NCBI RefSeq assembly: GCF_030269605.1 | Contig: NZ_BSTQ01000017.1 | Coordinates: 124,001-188,000 of the forward strand | Direction of reading: 5' to 3' | Length of the DNA: 64,000 bases | From: Lentzea sp. NBRC 105346 | GTDB lineage: Bacteria > Actinomycetota > Actinomycetes > Mycobacteriales > Pseudonocardiaceae | Part shown: one piece after another, positions 10,311 to 18,720 of the stretch | Layout: every line of letters begins with the position of its first letter | Position numbering within the stretch: position 1 is the stretch's first letter | Program-made: the position numbers and the translations under genes | The notes under the pieces: model-generated | What the model saw: only the letters and a program-made list of their open reading frames with translations | Told to the model about the DNA's origin: nothing | The model's database searches: none

Positions 10311-13300
10311 GGTATCGCCTGCTCGGACCGGTCACGGTCCTCGGCCCGGACGGGCCCGTGCGCCCGGCCGGGCAGAAGCAGGCGACGGTGCTGGCGGCGT
10401 TGCTGCTCAGTCCGGGACGGGTCGTGCCGGAGGACCGGCTGATCGACCTGACCTGGGGTGAGCAGGCGCCGCGCAGCGCCCGCGGCCGGCTGCAGGTACA
10501 CGTGTCCGACCTGCGCAAGCTGCTCGGCGGCGACGTGATCACGCGGGGCGCCTCCGGCTACTCGATCGAGGTCGCACCGGGCGAACGCGACCTCGACCTG
10601 TTCGACGACGCCGTCGCCCGTGCCCGTGAGCTGTCCGGCGACGCCGCGATCGAACGCCTGCGCGAGGCGCTGGACCTCTGGACGGGCACGCCGCTCGACG
10701 GGGTGAGCGACGAGCTGGCGGAGCTGGAACGACCGGCGCTGGCCGAACGCCGGCTCGCGGTCGTCGAGGAGCTGCACGACCTGCGGATCGCCGCGGGCCA
10801 CCACGCCGAGACGGTCGGCGAGCTGCGCAGGCTCGTCGACGAACACCCGTATCGCGAACGTTTGCGCGCGGCGCTGATGCTCGCGCTGCACCGGTGTGGC
10901 CGCACCGCCGAGGCACTCGAGGCCTATTCGCAGGGACACGAGCTGCTCGTGTCCGAGCTCGGCATCGAACCCGGACCGGGTCTGCGCGACCTGCAGACCC
11001 GGATTCTGCGCGGCGAGGACCAGGCGCCGGTCACTCCGTCCACACCGGTCACGGTCCGGCCGGCCGAACTCCCCTTGGCGGCCAGGGGTTTCGCGGGCCG
11101 CGCGACCGAGCTCGCCGCGCTCGACGAGAGCGACGACGGGGTGTGGGTGATCACCGGAACCGCGGGCGTCGGAAAAACCGCCCTCGCGGTGCGGTGGGCG
11201 CACACGGCCCGCGACCGCTACCCGGACGGCCAGCTGTACGTGAACCTGCGCGGGTTCGACGCCGACGACGAACCGCTCAGCCCGGCCGCCGCGCTCGCCC
11301 AGCTGCTGCGCACGCTCGGCGCGGCACCGTCCGAAACGGACGACCAAAGTGGACTGTTCCGGTCGCTGCTCGCGGACCGGAAAGCGTTGGTGGTACTGGA
11401 CAACGCTCGTGATGCGGCCCAGGTGCTACCGCTGCTGCCGTCGTCGGGCCGCGTGCTGGTGACCAGCAGGCACCGCCTCGGCGACCTGGTCGCGCGCACC
11501 GGCGCCCGGACGATCACGCTGACGCAGCTGCCGGAAACCGACTCGCACGCCCTGCTCGTGTCCGCGCTCGGCGCGGATCGGGTCGCCGCCGAACCCGCGG
11601 CCGCCGCCGAGCTCGCCGAGGTGTGCGGGCACCACCCGCTGGCGTTGCGCATCGCCGCGGCCAACGTCGGCACGAGCATCGCCGCCGCCGTGACGGAGCT
11701 GCGCGCCGACCCGCTGCTCGCCTTCGACGGCGCGGAACAGAGCGCGGTCGCCACGGCGTTCTCCGTGTCATACCAAGCACTTCCAGCCGGCCAGCAGCGG
11801 TTGTTCCGGTTGCTAGGGATCGTGCCTGGAGCGGACTTCACGCCGCACGCCGCGGCCGCGCTGCTCGACACCGACCCCGCGACGGCGACCCGGCTGCTGC
11901 GCGGGCTGAGCGCCGCGAACCTGGTCGAGGCCCACGCTCCTGGGCGCTTCCGGTTCCACGACCTGGTCCGCCGCTACGCCGAAGAACGTTTGACGGCAAC
12001 GGAAACCTCACCGGCCTGGGAAAGGCTGTTCGCCGGCTATCTCGCGATCGCCGACGCCGCGGTCGCACTGCTGGCCAAGCGCATCGTGACGCTCCCCCGC
12101 GACGACGAGCCGTTGCCGAGTCCCGTCGGGTTCGCCTCCCAGGCGGAAGCCGTGGCGTGGCTGGACGTCGAGGCCCCGAACCTGGTGGCCGCGCTGCGCC
12201 GGGCCGCCGTCACCGGCCCGCGGCCGCAGGTCTGGTACCTGGCGGACGCGGTGCGCCGGTTCTTCCACGACCACGGCCGGCGCGCCGAGTGGCTCGAGCT
12301 GGCACCGGTGTTGCTACGGGCGGCACAACAGCACGAGGCATCCGCCGCGGAGGCGTTGGTACGCCTGACGATGGGCGGAGCGGCGTTCCGCGAGGGACGG
12401 CACGAGGACGGCGTCACGCACACCGCGGAAGCCGCGCGAGCCAGCCGCGCATGCGGGTGGCGCGAGTGCGAGGCGACCGCGGTGGCGAACCTCGGGTCGA
12501 TGCTGGAGTGGACCGGCCGGCTCGCCGAGGCCGTAGAGCACAGCCGCCGTGCGATCGAGCTGTTCCGGGAGCTGGGCAACCCGTCCGGTGAGAGTCTGGC
12601 GCTGAACTCGTTGAGCTGCCACTACCGGCAGCTGGGCAGGCTCGCCGAGGCCAGAGCGTGCCTGGACGAGTCGGTCGCGTTGTGCCGCAAGGAATCTCTC
12701 GCTTTCTGGGAGGCGGCCAACCTGGCCGACCTGGGTTCGGTGCTGCTGGGACTGGGGGATCTGGAGGACGCGGAGCACACGCTGGTGCTGGCGCTGAAGT
12801 TGTTCCGCGAACAGGGATCCCGGTTCGGCGAGGCCACCGCGCTCAGCGGGTTGAGCGCGGTGCACCTCGCCCGCGCCGACCGTGATTCCGCGGGGGATGC
12901 CGCGGCGGAGGCGCTGGAGCACGCCCGTCAGGACGGCGACCAGCAGGCCGAAGCGGTCGCCTTGCTCGCGCTGGGCCGTGCCACGGCCACCGCGGAACAC
13001 CTGGTGCGGGCGCGGGAGATCGCGACGCGGTCCGGCCTGCGCGGGCTGGGTGCGGAGATCTCCGCCGCCCTCGCACACGTCGTGGCCGCGAACGACCCCG
13101 ATGGGGCTCGCCCCCATGCGGCCACCTCCCTCGACGTGGCGCGGGCGGGCGGGTTCCGGCTCCTGGAGGCGGAGGCCCTGATGGCCATCGCCGCCGTGGA
13201 GTCGGCCTCCGGTCATCCCGCGCAGGCCGGACACGCGGTGCGGGAGGCCCTGCACATCTGGCGCGACACCGGTCATGTCACCGGCGTCGCACGCGCGACG

Positions 13301-13333
13301 CGCACCCTGGAGGGCCTGACCGCCCATTCATGA
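10283..13333 (+). CDS. AfsR/SARP-family regulator with BTAD, NB-ARC ATPase and TPR domains
   Basis: A 1016-residue multidomain regulator. Residues 10-90 form an OmpR-type winged helix ([17 protein letters not shown] ... RLQVHVSDLRKLL). Residues 95-245 are the bacterial transcriptional activator domain (FDDAVARARELSG ... ELGIEPGPGLRDLQ). A STAND/NB-ARC ATPase follows with P-loop GTAGVGKTALAV near residue 292 and LVVLDNARDA near 370. The C-terminal third is a TPR array. Such proteins activate secondary metabolism or stress genes. The start is unclear: GTG 10283 lies within the upstream gene, while the domain itself begins at a CTG (10307, preceded by GAAGAGGGAG) that overlaps that gene's TGA. 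The target is not evident, as no biosynthetic cluster is adjacent. Confidence 0.9.
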   Translation: MHGEEGAPLRYRLLGPVTVLGPDGPVRPAGQKQATVLAALLLSPGRVVPEDRLIDLTWGEQAPRSARGRLQVHVSDLRKLLGGDVITRGASGYSIEVAPGERDLDLFDDAVARARELSGDAAIERLREALDLWTGTPLDGVSDELAELERPALAERRLAVVEELHDLRIAAGHHAETVGELRRLVDEHPYRERLRAALMLALHRCGRTAEALEAYSQGHELLVSELGIEPGPGLRDLQTRILRGEDQAPVTPSTPVTVRPAELPLAARGFAGRATELAALDESDDGVWVITGTAGVGKTALAVRWAHTARDRYPDGQLYVNLRGFDADDEPLSPAAALAQLLRTLGAAPSETDDQSGLFRSLLADRKALVVLDNARDAAQVLPLLPSSGRVLVTSRHRLGDLVARTGARTITLTQLPETDSHALLVSALGADRVAAEPAAAAELAEVCGHHPLALRIAAANVGTSIAAAVTELRADPLLAFDGAEQSAVATAFSVSYQALPAGQQRLFRLLGIVPGADFTPHAAAALLDTDPATATRLLRGLSAANLVEAHAPGRFRFHDLVRRYAEERLTATETSPAWERLFAGYLAIADAAVALLAKRIVTLPRDDEPLPSPVGFASQAEAVAWLDVEAPNLVAALRRAAVTGPRPQVWYLADAVRRFFHDHGRRAEWLELAPVLLRAAQQHEASAAEALVRLTMGGAAFREGRHEDGVTHTAEAARASRACGWRECEATAVANLGSMLEWTGRLAEAVEHSRRAIELFRELGNPSGESLALNSLSCHYRQLGRLAEARACLDESVALCRKESLAFWEAANLADLGSVLLGLGDLEDAEHTLVLALKLFREQGSRFGEATALSGLSAVHLARADRDSAGDAAAEALEHARQDGDQQAEAVALLALGRATATAEHLVRAREIATRSGLRGLGAEISAALAHVVAANDPDGARPHAATSLDVARAGGFRLLEAEALMAIAAVESASGHPAQAGHAVREALHIWRDTGHVTGVARATRTLEGLTAHS

Positions 13334-13341
13334 GGCTGGGA

Positions 13342-13379
13342 CGGCCGTGAGCGGGTTGGACGACCACCGCTCACGGCCG
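13342..13379. terminator. Bidirectional terminator hairpin
   Basis: A 13-bp perfect stem (CGGCCGTGAGCGG) with a 12-nt loop between the convergent AfsR-like gene and the small secreted-protein gene at 13390. No long T-run, as is common in actinomycetes. Confidence 0.7.
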
Positions 13380-13389
13380 GGTCTTCAAC

Positions 13390-13797
13390 TCAGGCGACGC
13401 CCGTGTCGGTGTCGCAGTACTTCAGCGGGGCGCCCTTCTCCTTCTGCAGGCACACCTGCAGGTAGACCTTGGTGCCCTCGGGGATCTCGATGTCGTCCGG
13501 GAACGAGTCGCAGTTCAGCCGCGGGTCCTGGTGGTGACCGGTGTGGTGCCACAGCTTGCGCTCGTGCGTGACGCCGCCCGTCGTCCAGGTGAGCCGGCCG
13601 CGCACGCCCAGGTCGTCGTAGTCGCGGTCGCAGATGCCGAAGTGCTCGCCCTCGGCCTTGAACCACGCCATGCCGCCCTTGGGGTCCGGGTCGTCGCTGT
13701 AGACCTCGGTGTCCCTCGACGCGCTGGCGCCCGGTGTCATGGACAGCATCGCGCCGAACGCGAGCGCGGTCGCGAGGACCATTCGAGCCTTGTTCAC
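13390..13797 (-). CDS. Small secreted protein of unknown function
   Basis: A 135-residue protein with a signal peptide (MNKARMVLATALAFGAML ... GASAS, cleavage near residue 27). The mature part is acidic and rich in Asp, Trp and His (KLWHHTGHHQ), with Cys residues in ICDRD, LNCDS, QVCLQ and KYCDT that could form two disulfides. Family not recognised. It follows the secreted-protease gene by 15 bp on the same strand, so it may be the third member of the inhibitor-protease transcript. Confidence 0.72.
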   Translation of the reverse strand: MNKARMVLATALAFGAMLSMTPGASASRDTEVYSDDPDPKGGMAWFKAEGEHFGICDRDYDDLGVRGRLTWTTGGVTHERKLWHHTGHHQDPRLNCDSFPDDIEIPEGTKVYLQVCLQKEKGAPLKYCDTDTGVA

Positions 13798-13812
13798 TGG
13801 TTTCCCTTTCGG

Positions 13813-15189
13813 TTATCGGGGAGTTTTGACGCGGAGCACTCCGGCGAGCGCCTTCTCCGCGAGCGAGGTGTCGGTGAAGTAGTCCCAGCAGCTGCCGCTG
13901 GTGTTGGTGCTGCCGCCACTGAGCACGCCCTTGGCGGCCACGCCGCCATCGCTGCGAATCGTGTAGATCGGCGCACCCGAGTCGCCGCCCTGCGTGCATC
14001 GGCCGTCGCGGTGCCCCTCGGTGGCGTTGCGCAGCTTCGAGCCGTCGCGGTAGCGGACGGTCACGTTGGTCGAGATGACCTTGTAGCCGCACATCTCGCC
14101 GGTGACCTGACCGCTGACGCAGTACCGGTCACCGCCGCCCGAACGGCTGTTCCACTTGCTGGTGACCGCGCGGGAGGCGCTGGAGGTGTGGCCGCCGCGG
14201 TACACGCGATAGCTCGACGCCTTGCCGGCGGCCATCTTGATCGTGGAGACGTCGCCGGAGTAGTAGGCCTGGCCGTTCCACTTCACCGAACCCGTGGTGT
14301 TGTTCCAGTTGTCCGCGGTGACCTTGCCCAGCAGCCCGTTCGGGTTGTACTCGTTCTGGTTCAACGACGTGCAGTGCCCTGCGGTCAGCAGGTAGGACTT
14401 GCCCTGGTGCACCCAGCCGAACGACGTGGTGCAGCCGTCGAAGTACGCGCCGCCGTAGAACGGGCTGGTGTCCGACTGCCGGTTCGCCTTCGGCGCCGGC
14501 GCGGTCAGGCCCGGCACCAGGTACAGCGCGACCCGGTCGGAGCCGTACCGAGCGGCAAGTGCCTCCCGCAGTTCCTGCGTCACCGCCGCCGCCTTGACCA
14601 GCACACGGTTGTTCGGCGCGTCGACGTACGCCGTGCGCAGCTGTTCGCCGCCCGGCAGATCGGTCCGGTCGAGAACGTCCTGCTGCACCTGGTCGAGCTC
14701 GGCGAAGCCGTACTTCACCTTCGGCACCGACGGCCGGGTGATCCACGGCGGATCTACCTGCTGTGCCTGGAAAGCGGCTTCGTCGGGGTTCGCTTCCTCC
14801 ACCGGCTTGTCCACAACGCCGTCGTCCGGAATGGACCCGTCGTCCGCCCCGAGCTCCTGCTGCGCCTGCGGTGACACGCTCATCGGCGCGCCCGCCGCGT
14901 CGAAGGCCGCCTGCGACGCCGTGGCCTTCACCGGGGCGTAGACGATGTCGCCCTTCGCGAACGGCATGGCGAGCTCGGCCGGGTTGGCCAGCGCGCGGTC
15001 CATCGCGACGTCGAGCGCGGCGCGGGTGCCCCCGGTCAGCTCCGCCTGGTCTTCGCGCGGGTCGTGGGTGATGACGGCGACCGCGGTGCTCGTCGCGGGC
15101 TGGTCACCGGTGATGGCGGCGTGGGCGACGCTCAAGCTGGACAACGAGACCAGGAACGCGAGGCCAGTCGCGATGACGGCGCCTCTCAC
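13813..15189 (-). CDS. Secreted trypsin-fold (S1, streptogrisin-like) serine protease
   Basis: A 458-residue protein with a signal peptide (LAFLVSLSSLSVAHA, cleavage near 24) and a propeptide-like region of about 210 residues. The catalytic domain has His in LLTAGHCTS (about 272), Asp in SGDVSTIKM (about 313) and Ser in GGDSGAPIY (about 404); the triad order is that of chymotrypsin/alpha-lytic proteases. Three Cys pairs are likely (DGC/GHC, RYC/EMC, RCT/GSC). It starts within the last 4 bp of the gene for an I36-type inhibitor, so enzyme and inhibitor are translationally coupled. Confidence 0.93.
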   Translation of the reverse strand: MRGAVIATGLAFLVSLSSLSVAHAAITGDQPATSTAVAVITHDPREDQAELTGGTRAALDVAMDRALANPAELAMPFAKGDIVYAPVKATASQAAFDAAGAPMSVSPQAQQELGADDGSIPDDGVVDKPVEEANPDEAAFQAQQVDPPWITRPSVPKVKYGFAELDQVQQDVLDRTDLPGGEQLRTAYVDAPNNRVLVKAAAVTQELREALAARYGSDRVALYLVPGLTAPAPKANRQSDTSPFYGGAYFDGCTTSFGWVHQGKSYLLTAGHCTSLNQNEYNPNGLLGKVTADNWNNTTGSVKWNGQAYYSGDVSTIKMAAGKASSYRVYRGGHTSSASRAVTSKWNSRSGGGDRYCVSGQVTGEMCGYKVISTNVTVRYRDGSKLRNATEGHRDGRCTQGGDSGAPIYTIRSDGGVAAKGVLSGGSTNTSGSCWDYFTDTSLAEKALAGVLRVKTPR

Positions 15190-15542
15190 CGGACCGACTT
15201 CGCGGAGAAGTTCGTGCCCGCGAGCTGGGCACCCGGCGCGTAGCGTACGGACCGCGTGCCCCGGCAGTTCCGCTCGGTGTGCAGCGCGACGGCCGTGCTC
15301 CCGGTGCCCACCTTGAGCGACCGGACGACGTAGGCGTTGTCCAGCAGCAACGGCCGGACGTTCGTGCAGTCCCGGCCGTTGACCGGGATCTCGAGCTTGT
15401 CACCGCGGAAACCCGGCTGCGGCCAGAGGCAGACGGTGTGGTCGGCACACGAGGTGTCCGCTGCCTGTGCGGCGGGTGCGGCGGCGAACATCGCCAGCGC
15501 AGCGGCGCCGGTGAACAGCACCGTGCGCAGGTGCTTCGGCAT
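15186..15542 (-). CDS. Peptidase inhibitor family I36-like secreted protein
   Basis: A 118-residue protein with a signal peptide (LFTGAAALAMFAAAPAAQAA, cleavage near 27). The mature part, CADHTVCLWPQPGFRGDKLEI ..., has the Cys-x-W-x-x-x-x-(F/Y)-x-G beta/gamma-crystallin-like pattern of the Streptomyces metalloproteinase inhibitor group (I36). The adjacent peptidase is a serine protease, so the inhibitor call rests on fold plus neighbourhood. The stop overlaps the protease start by 4 bp. It could protect the cell from that protease, act on another enzyme, or be a cell-wall protein of the same fold. Confidence 0.75.
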   Translation of the reverse strand: MPKHLRTVLFTGAAALAMFAAAPAAQAADTSCADHTVCLWPQPGFRGDKLEIPVNGRDCTNVRPLLLDNAYVVRSLKVGTGSTAVALHTERNCRGTRSVRYAPGAQLAGTNFSAKSVR

Positions 15543-15629
15543 TCTTCCTCCGGAAGTGGTCTGGTCTGTCGGGACGCATCGTCGACAGACCCACTTCCGT
15601 GAGGCTTCGGTCTCGCTTCGGTCGGTGTT

Positions 15630-15893
15630 CTACGGGGTGACACCTGACTGCTGCAGGTACATCAGCCCGAGCACGACGACGGTCAGCATGCTCAGCACGC
15701 CGACGGCCACCAGTTCGAGCGTCGACTCGCGCTTGGGCCGCACCTCGCACGACCGTGATTCGCGTTGCGCGACCGCCACCACGGGCCGTGGGCGCGTCGC
15801 GGGACGCCGCGGCAGGACGCGCGGACCCGATCGAAGGGGCCGTCCGAGCGCGACGTCGGAGACTTCTTGCCTCGTTCGAACGAGAACCGCCAT
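15630..15893 (-). CDS. Small LexA-linked single-pass membrane protein (DivS/Rv2719c position)
   Basis: An 87-residue protein: a basic, Arg/Pro-rich N-terminal half, then a membrane segment LVAVGVLSMLTVVVLGLMYL near residue 60-80, and only about seven residues after it. It is transcribed divergently from lexA, the position occupied by the SOS cell-division suppressors Rv2719c (M. tuberculosis) and DivS (Corynebacterium). Those carry an extracytoplasmic domain (LysM in Rv2719c) that is absent here. A perfect SOS box lies 42 bp upstream. Likely DNA-damage induced; a division-inhibitor role is inferred from position only. Confidence 0.65.
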   Translation of the reverse strand: MAVLVRTRQEVSDVALGRPLRSGPRVLPRRPATRPRPVVAVAQRESRSCEVRPKRESTLELVAVGVLSMLTVVVLGLMYLQQSGVTP

Positions 15894-15934
15894 GACGCCC
15901 TCCGATAACTAACGCTGCAGGTCATCCAGCTTGA

Positions 15935-15950
15935 TCGAACATTGGTTCGA
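15935..15950. promoter_or_regulatory. LexA (SOS) box, perfect
   Basis: TCGAACATTGGTTCGA fits the actinobacterial SOS consensus TCGAAC-N4-GTTCGA exactly. It lies 42 bp upstream of the small membrane-protein start and about 140 bp upstream of lexA. Confidence 0.92.
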
Positions 15951-16015
15951 TCGAACGTCCGTGCGAATTTGTACCACGGGCAGACGCCGAAATCCACAAC
16001 ACGCCGACACTTAGC

Positions 16016-16031
16016 TCGAACAGGTGTTTGA
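16016..16031. promoter_or_regulatory. LexA (SOS) box upstream of lexA
   Basis: TCGAACAGGTGTTTGA has one mismatch to the SOS consensus and lies 60 bp before the lexA start, consistent with autoregulation. Confidence 0.88.
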
Positions 16032-16091
16032 TCTGCGCGAGAAGTGCGACTACCGTTCCAACCTGAAGATCGACGAACAAAGGACTGGACT

Positions 16092-16790
16092 GTGGCACGC
16101 AAGACGATCGTGAATCCGGACGATGTGCCGCTGACTCCCGCGCGGGTCACGGACATCGCCGGCAACGCGGGCCTCACGCTGCGCCAGCGCAAGGTCCTGG
16201 ACGTCATCCGCGACTGGGTGGACCGGTTCGGCTACCCGCCGAGCGTGCGGGAGATCGGCGAGGCGGTCGGCCTGACGTCGACGTCGTCGGTCGCCTACCA
16301 GCTGCGCGCGCTGGAGCGGAAGGGCTTCCTGCGCCGCGACCCGAACCGCCCGCGCGCGGTGGGGATGCTGCCGAACGAGATCGACCCCGGCCTCGACCCG
16401 ATGTCCAAGCCGACCCCGGCGTACGTGCCGATGCTCGGCCGCATCGCCGCCGGTGGCCCGATCCTCGCGGAGGAGTCCATCGAGGACGTGTTCCCGTTGC
16501 CGCGCGAGATCGTCGGCGAGGGCGAGCTGTTCCTGCTGCGGGTCGTCGGTGACTCGATGGTCGACGCGGCCATCACCGACGGCGACTGGGTCGTGATCCG
16601 CAAGCAGCCGACCGCGGACCAGGGCGAGATCGTCGCCGCCATGATCGACGGCGAGGCGACCGTCAAGACGTTCAAGCGCAAGGACGGGCACGTCTGGCTG
16701 CTGCCGCACAACGAGGCGTACCAGCCGATCAACGGCGACGAGGCGACGATCCTGGGCAAGGTCGTCACCGTGCTGCGTCGCCTGCCTTAA
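16092..16790 (+). CDS. lexA: SOS repressor LexA
   Basis: A 232-residue protein. The N-terminal winged helix is [20 protein letters not shown] ... [20 protein letters not shown]. The autocleavage Ala-Gly bond lies in RIAAGGPI, the catalytic Ser in [11 protein letters not shown] and the Lys in ATVKTFKR. LexA represses recA and other damage genes and cleaves itself on RecA filaments. GTG 16092 is preceded by AAAGGA at 7 bp; an upstream GTG in frame (16044) would lie close to the operator. Two SOS boxes precede it. Confidence 0.97.
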   Translation: MARKTIVNPDDVPLTPARVTDIAGNAGLTLRQRKVLDVIRDWVDRFGYPPSVREIGEAVGLTSTSSVAYQLRALERKGFLRRDPNRPRAVGMLPNEIDPGLDPMSKPTPAYVPMLGRIAAGGPILAEESIEDVFPLPREIVGEGELFLLRVVGDSMVDAAITDGDWVVIRKQPTADQGEIVAAMIDGEATVKTFKRKDGHVWLLPHNEAYQPINGDEATILGKVVTVLRRLP

Positions 16791-16805
16791 GGGTCGCGCG
16801 GAATG

Positions 16806-16839
16806 GCTTGCGAAGTGCCATGAGGGGAGCTTCGCAAGC
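16806..16839 (+). terminator. Hairpin downstream of lexA
   Basis: GCTTGCGAAG pairs perfectly with CTTCGCAAGC around a 14-nt loop. Part of the loop (ATGAGGGG, 16820-16827) can alternatively pair with CCCCTCAT at 16859-16866. Lies between convergent lexA and the MarR-like gene. Its AAGTGCCATGAGGGG core resembles the palindrome at 27607. Confidence 0.55.
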
Positions 16840-16886
16840 GCTGACCGCTATGAAGGGTCCCCTCATCGCACATCTGCGAGGCCTGC

Positions 16887-17594
16887 CTACCCGCGCGAAC
16901 TCTTAGTGCGTTCCGCCGCCCACCAGCTCTCGCCGACCTCGTACATGGTCTGACTGAGGTGCTCGAAGAACCTGGCCATCAGGTCCAGACGCTCGCCCGC
17001 GGGCGTCGCCCCGAACAGGGCGGCGCCCTCGCGGCCGACCTCGGCCCACCGGAAGTTCATCCGCGTGCTTGCCAGCCACGCCTGGTACCAGACGTCGGCT
17101 CCGACCACGTAGTGCTCGCGACGCGTGCGGGGGTCGCGCGTGCGCTGGATCAGGTCCGTCGTCTCGAGCATCGCCACGGCCTTCGAGATCGAGGCCGGGC
17201 TGACCCCGAGCCGCCGCGTCAGCTCCCCCGTGGTCATGCTGCCGCGGTCGCTCATGTGGACACACGCCAGCACCCGTGCCGCGGTCTTCGGGATGCCGGT
17301 GTTGATCATCAGCTCGACGAACCGGTCCATGAACTCGCGCTCGGCGCCCGGCGGTGACTCGATGGGTTCGACGGTCGCGGTCCGGCGCGCCCGTTTCGCC
17401 GACGCCTGCTGCGCACGGTCGGCGCGGTAGGCGTAGATGCCGCCGTTGCGGTTCACCTCGCGGCTGATCGTCGACGTCGGTCGTTGCAACCGGCGGGCGA
17501 TCTCGGCGTAGCCCAACCCCTCGCGCAGTCCCGTCGCGATGAACTGGCGGTCCAGCCGCGTCAACCGTCCTCCAGGCACGGAAACAGGGTGCAT
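16887..17594 (-). CDS. Regulator combining an IS30-type HTH and a MarR/GbsR-like winged helix
   Basis: A 235-residue protein. The N-terminus (about 10-55) is LTRLDRQFIATGLREGLGYAEIARRLQRPTSTISREVNRN, the HTH_38 type normally found at the start of IS30 transposases. A second winged helix (about 100-170) with MTTGELTRRLGVSPASISKAV and LIQRTRDPRTRREHYVVG is of the GbsR/MarR type. There is no transposase catalytic domain, so this is a regulator. It is divergent from the P450 gene with 64 bp between starts, so it probably controls that gene and itself. Confidence 0.8.
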   Translation of the reverse strand: MHPVSVPGGRLTRLDRQFIATGLREGLGYAEIARRLQRPTSTISREVNRNGGIYAYRADRAQQASAKRARRTATVEPIESPPGAEREFMDRFVELMINTGIPKTAARVLACVHMSDRGSMTTGELTRRLGVSPASISKAVAMLETTDLIQRTRDPRTRREHYVVGADVWYQAWLASTRMNFRWAEVGREGAALFGATPAGERLDLMARFFEHLSQTMYEVGESWWAAERTKSSRG

Positions 17595-17607
17595 TAACCC
17601 ACACGCT

Positions 17608-17626
17608 GTTGCAACCGATTCGTTGC
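17608..17626. promoter_or_regulatory. Candidate operator between regulator and P450
   Basis: GTTGCAAC (self-complementary) overlaps the inverted repeat GCAAC-N6-GTTGC in the short gap between divergent starts. A plausible binding site for the MarR-like regulator. Confidence 0.35.
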
Positions 17627-17658
17627 TGCTACCTGAAACGCAACGTAGCTTTCGGGTC

Positions 17659-18720
17659 ATGGAAACACAGGGGGAACTCCAGCGCATGACCTATCCGGAC
17701 GGCCACGAGGGCTGGCTCGCCACCGGCCGCTCGGCGGTCCGCGCCGTCCTGTCCGACGACCGGTTCAGCGTCCGGCCCGACCTCATGCACAACCCGTGGG
17801 TGGACACGGGTGGCCAGAAGCCGCCGCCTCCGGCGCCCGGCCTGTTCGGCGACATGGACGCGCCCGACCACACCCGCTACCGCAGGCTGCTGACCGGGCA
17901 GTTCACCGTCCGCCGGATGCGGCTGCTCGAGGACCGGATCCGGGAGATCACCGCAGACCATCTCGACGCGATGGAGCGCAACGGACCCACGGCCGACCTC
18001 ATCACGGCGTTCGCGCAGCCGATCCCGGCGCTGACGATCTGCGAACTGCTCGGCGTGCCGTACGAGGACCGGGGTGGGTTCCAGGACGACATTGTCGCCG
18101 TCACCGGCAGCATGGTCGACTACGACGCGCTGATGGAGGCGCTGGCCCGGCAGCAGGCGTACATCGGCGAGCTCGTCGTCCGCAAGCGCGCCGAGCCGCA
18201 GGACGACCTGATCAGCGGGCTCACCGAGTCGGACCTGACCGACGAGGAGATCGCGAACATGAGCCTGTTCCTGCTCGGCGGCGGGCTCGACACCACGACC
18301 AACGTGTTCGCGACCGGTCTGCTCGAACTGCTGCGCGAGCCGGAACGGGTCGAACGGCTGCGCACCGAACCCGAGGTCGTCGTCGAGGAGATCCTGCGGG
18401 CGGTGAGCATCATCCCGATGACGGCCCGCAGCGCGCTGGCCGACGTCGAGATCGACGGTCGGCTGGTCCGGGCCGGCGAGACGGTCGCGTTGTCGATCGA
18501 GGACGCGAACAAGGACCTGAGCGGAGGCCACGTTTCGTTCGGGCACGGCATCCACCAATGCATCGGGCAGCAGCTCGCCCGTGTGGAGCTCAAGGTCGGG
18601 TTCCCGGCGTTGTTCGACCGGTTCCCGAAGCTGCGGCTGGCCGTGGCCGAGTCCGAGCTGCCGTGGCGGCCGCACGCGCTGGTGAGGGGAATTCTCGAGC
18701 TGCCGATCGCGTGGGACTAG
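17659..18720 (+). CDS. Cytochrome P450, unusually short (PERF/meander region missing)
   Basis: 353 residues, against about 400 for bacterial class I P450s of the CYP105 kind it resembles. The I-helix LLGGGLDTTTN, the K-helix ExxR (EEILR) and the haem loop FGHGIHQCIG (Cys about 301) are present. Two parts are missing. The N-terminus lacks the usual 20-30 residues with the proline-rich start. The stretch between ANKDL and SGGHVSFGHG lacks about 15 residues normally carrying the PERF-type Phe/Arg motif that locks the ExxR pair. The reading frame is intact across this point, so this is a clean in-frame deletion. It may be a specialised or impaired enzyme. Its stop codon overlaps the stop of the convergent neighbour (CTAG). 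Confidence 0.85.
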   Translation: METQGELQRMTYPDGHEGWLATGRSAVRAVLSDDRFSVRPDLMHNPWVDTGGQKPPPPAPGLFGDMDAPDHTRYRRLLTGQFTVRRMRLLEDRIREITADHLDAMERNGPTADLITAFAQPIPALTICELLGVPYEDRGGFQDDIVAVTGSMVDYDALMEALARQQAYIGELVVRKRAEPQDDLISGLTESDLTDEEIANMSLFLLGGGLDTTTNVFATGLLELLREPERVERLRTEPEVVVEEILRAVSIIPMTARSALADVEIDGRLVRAGETVALSIEDANKDLSGGHVSFGHGIHQCIGQQLARVELKVGFPALFDRFPKLRLAVAESELPWRPHALVRGILELPIAWD

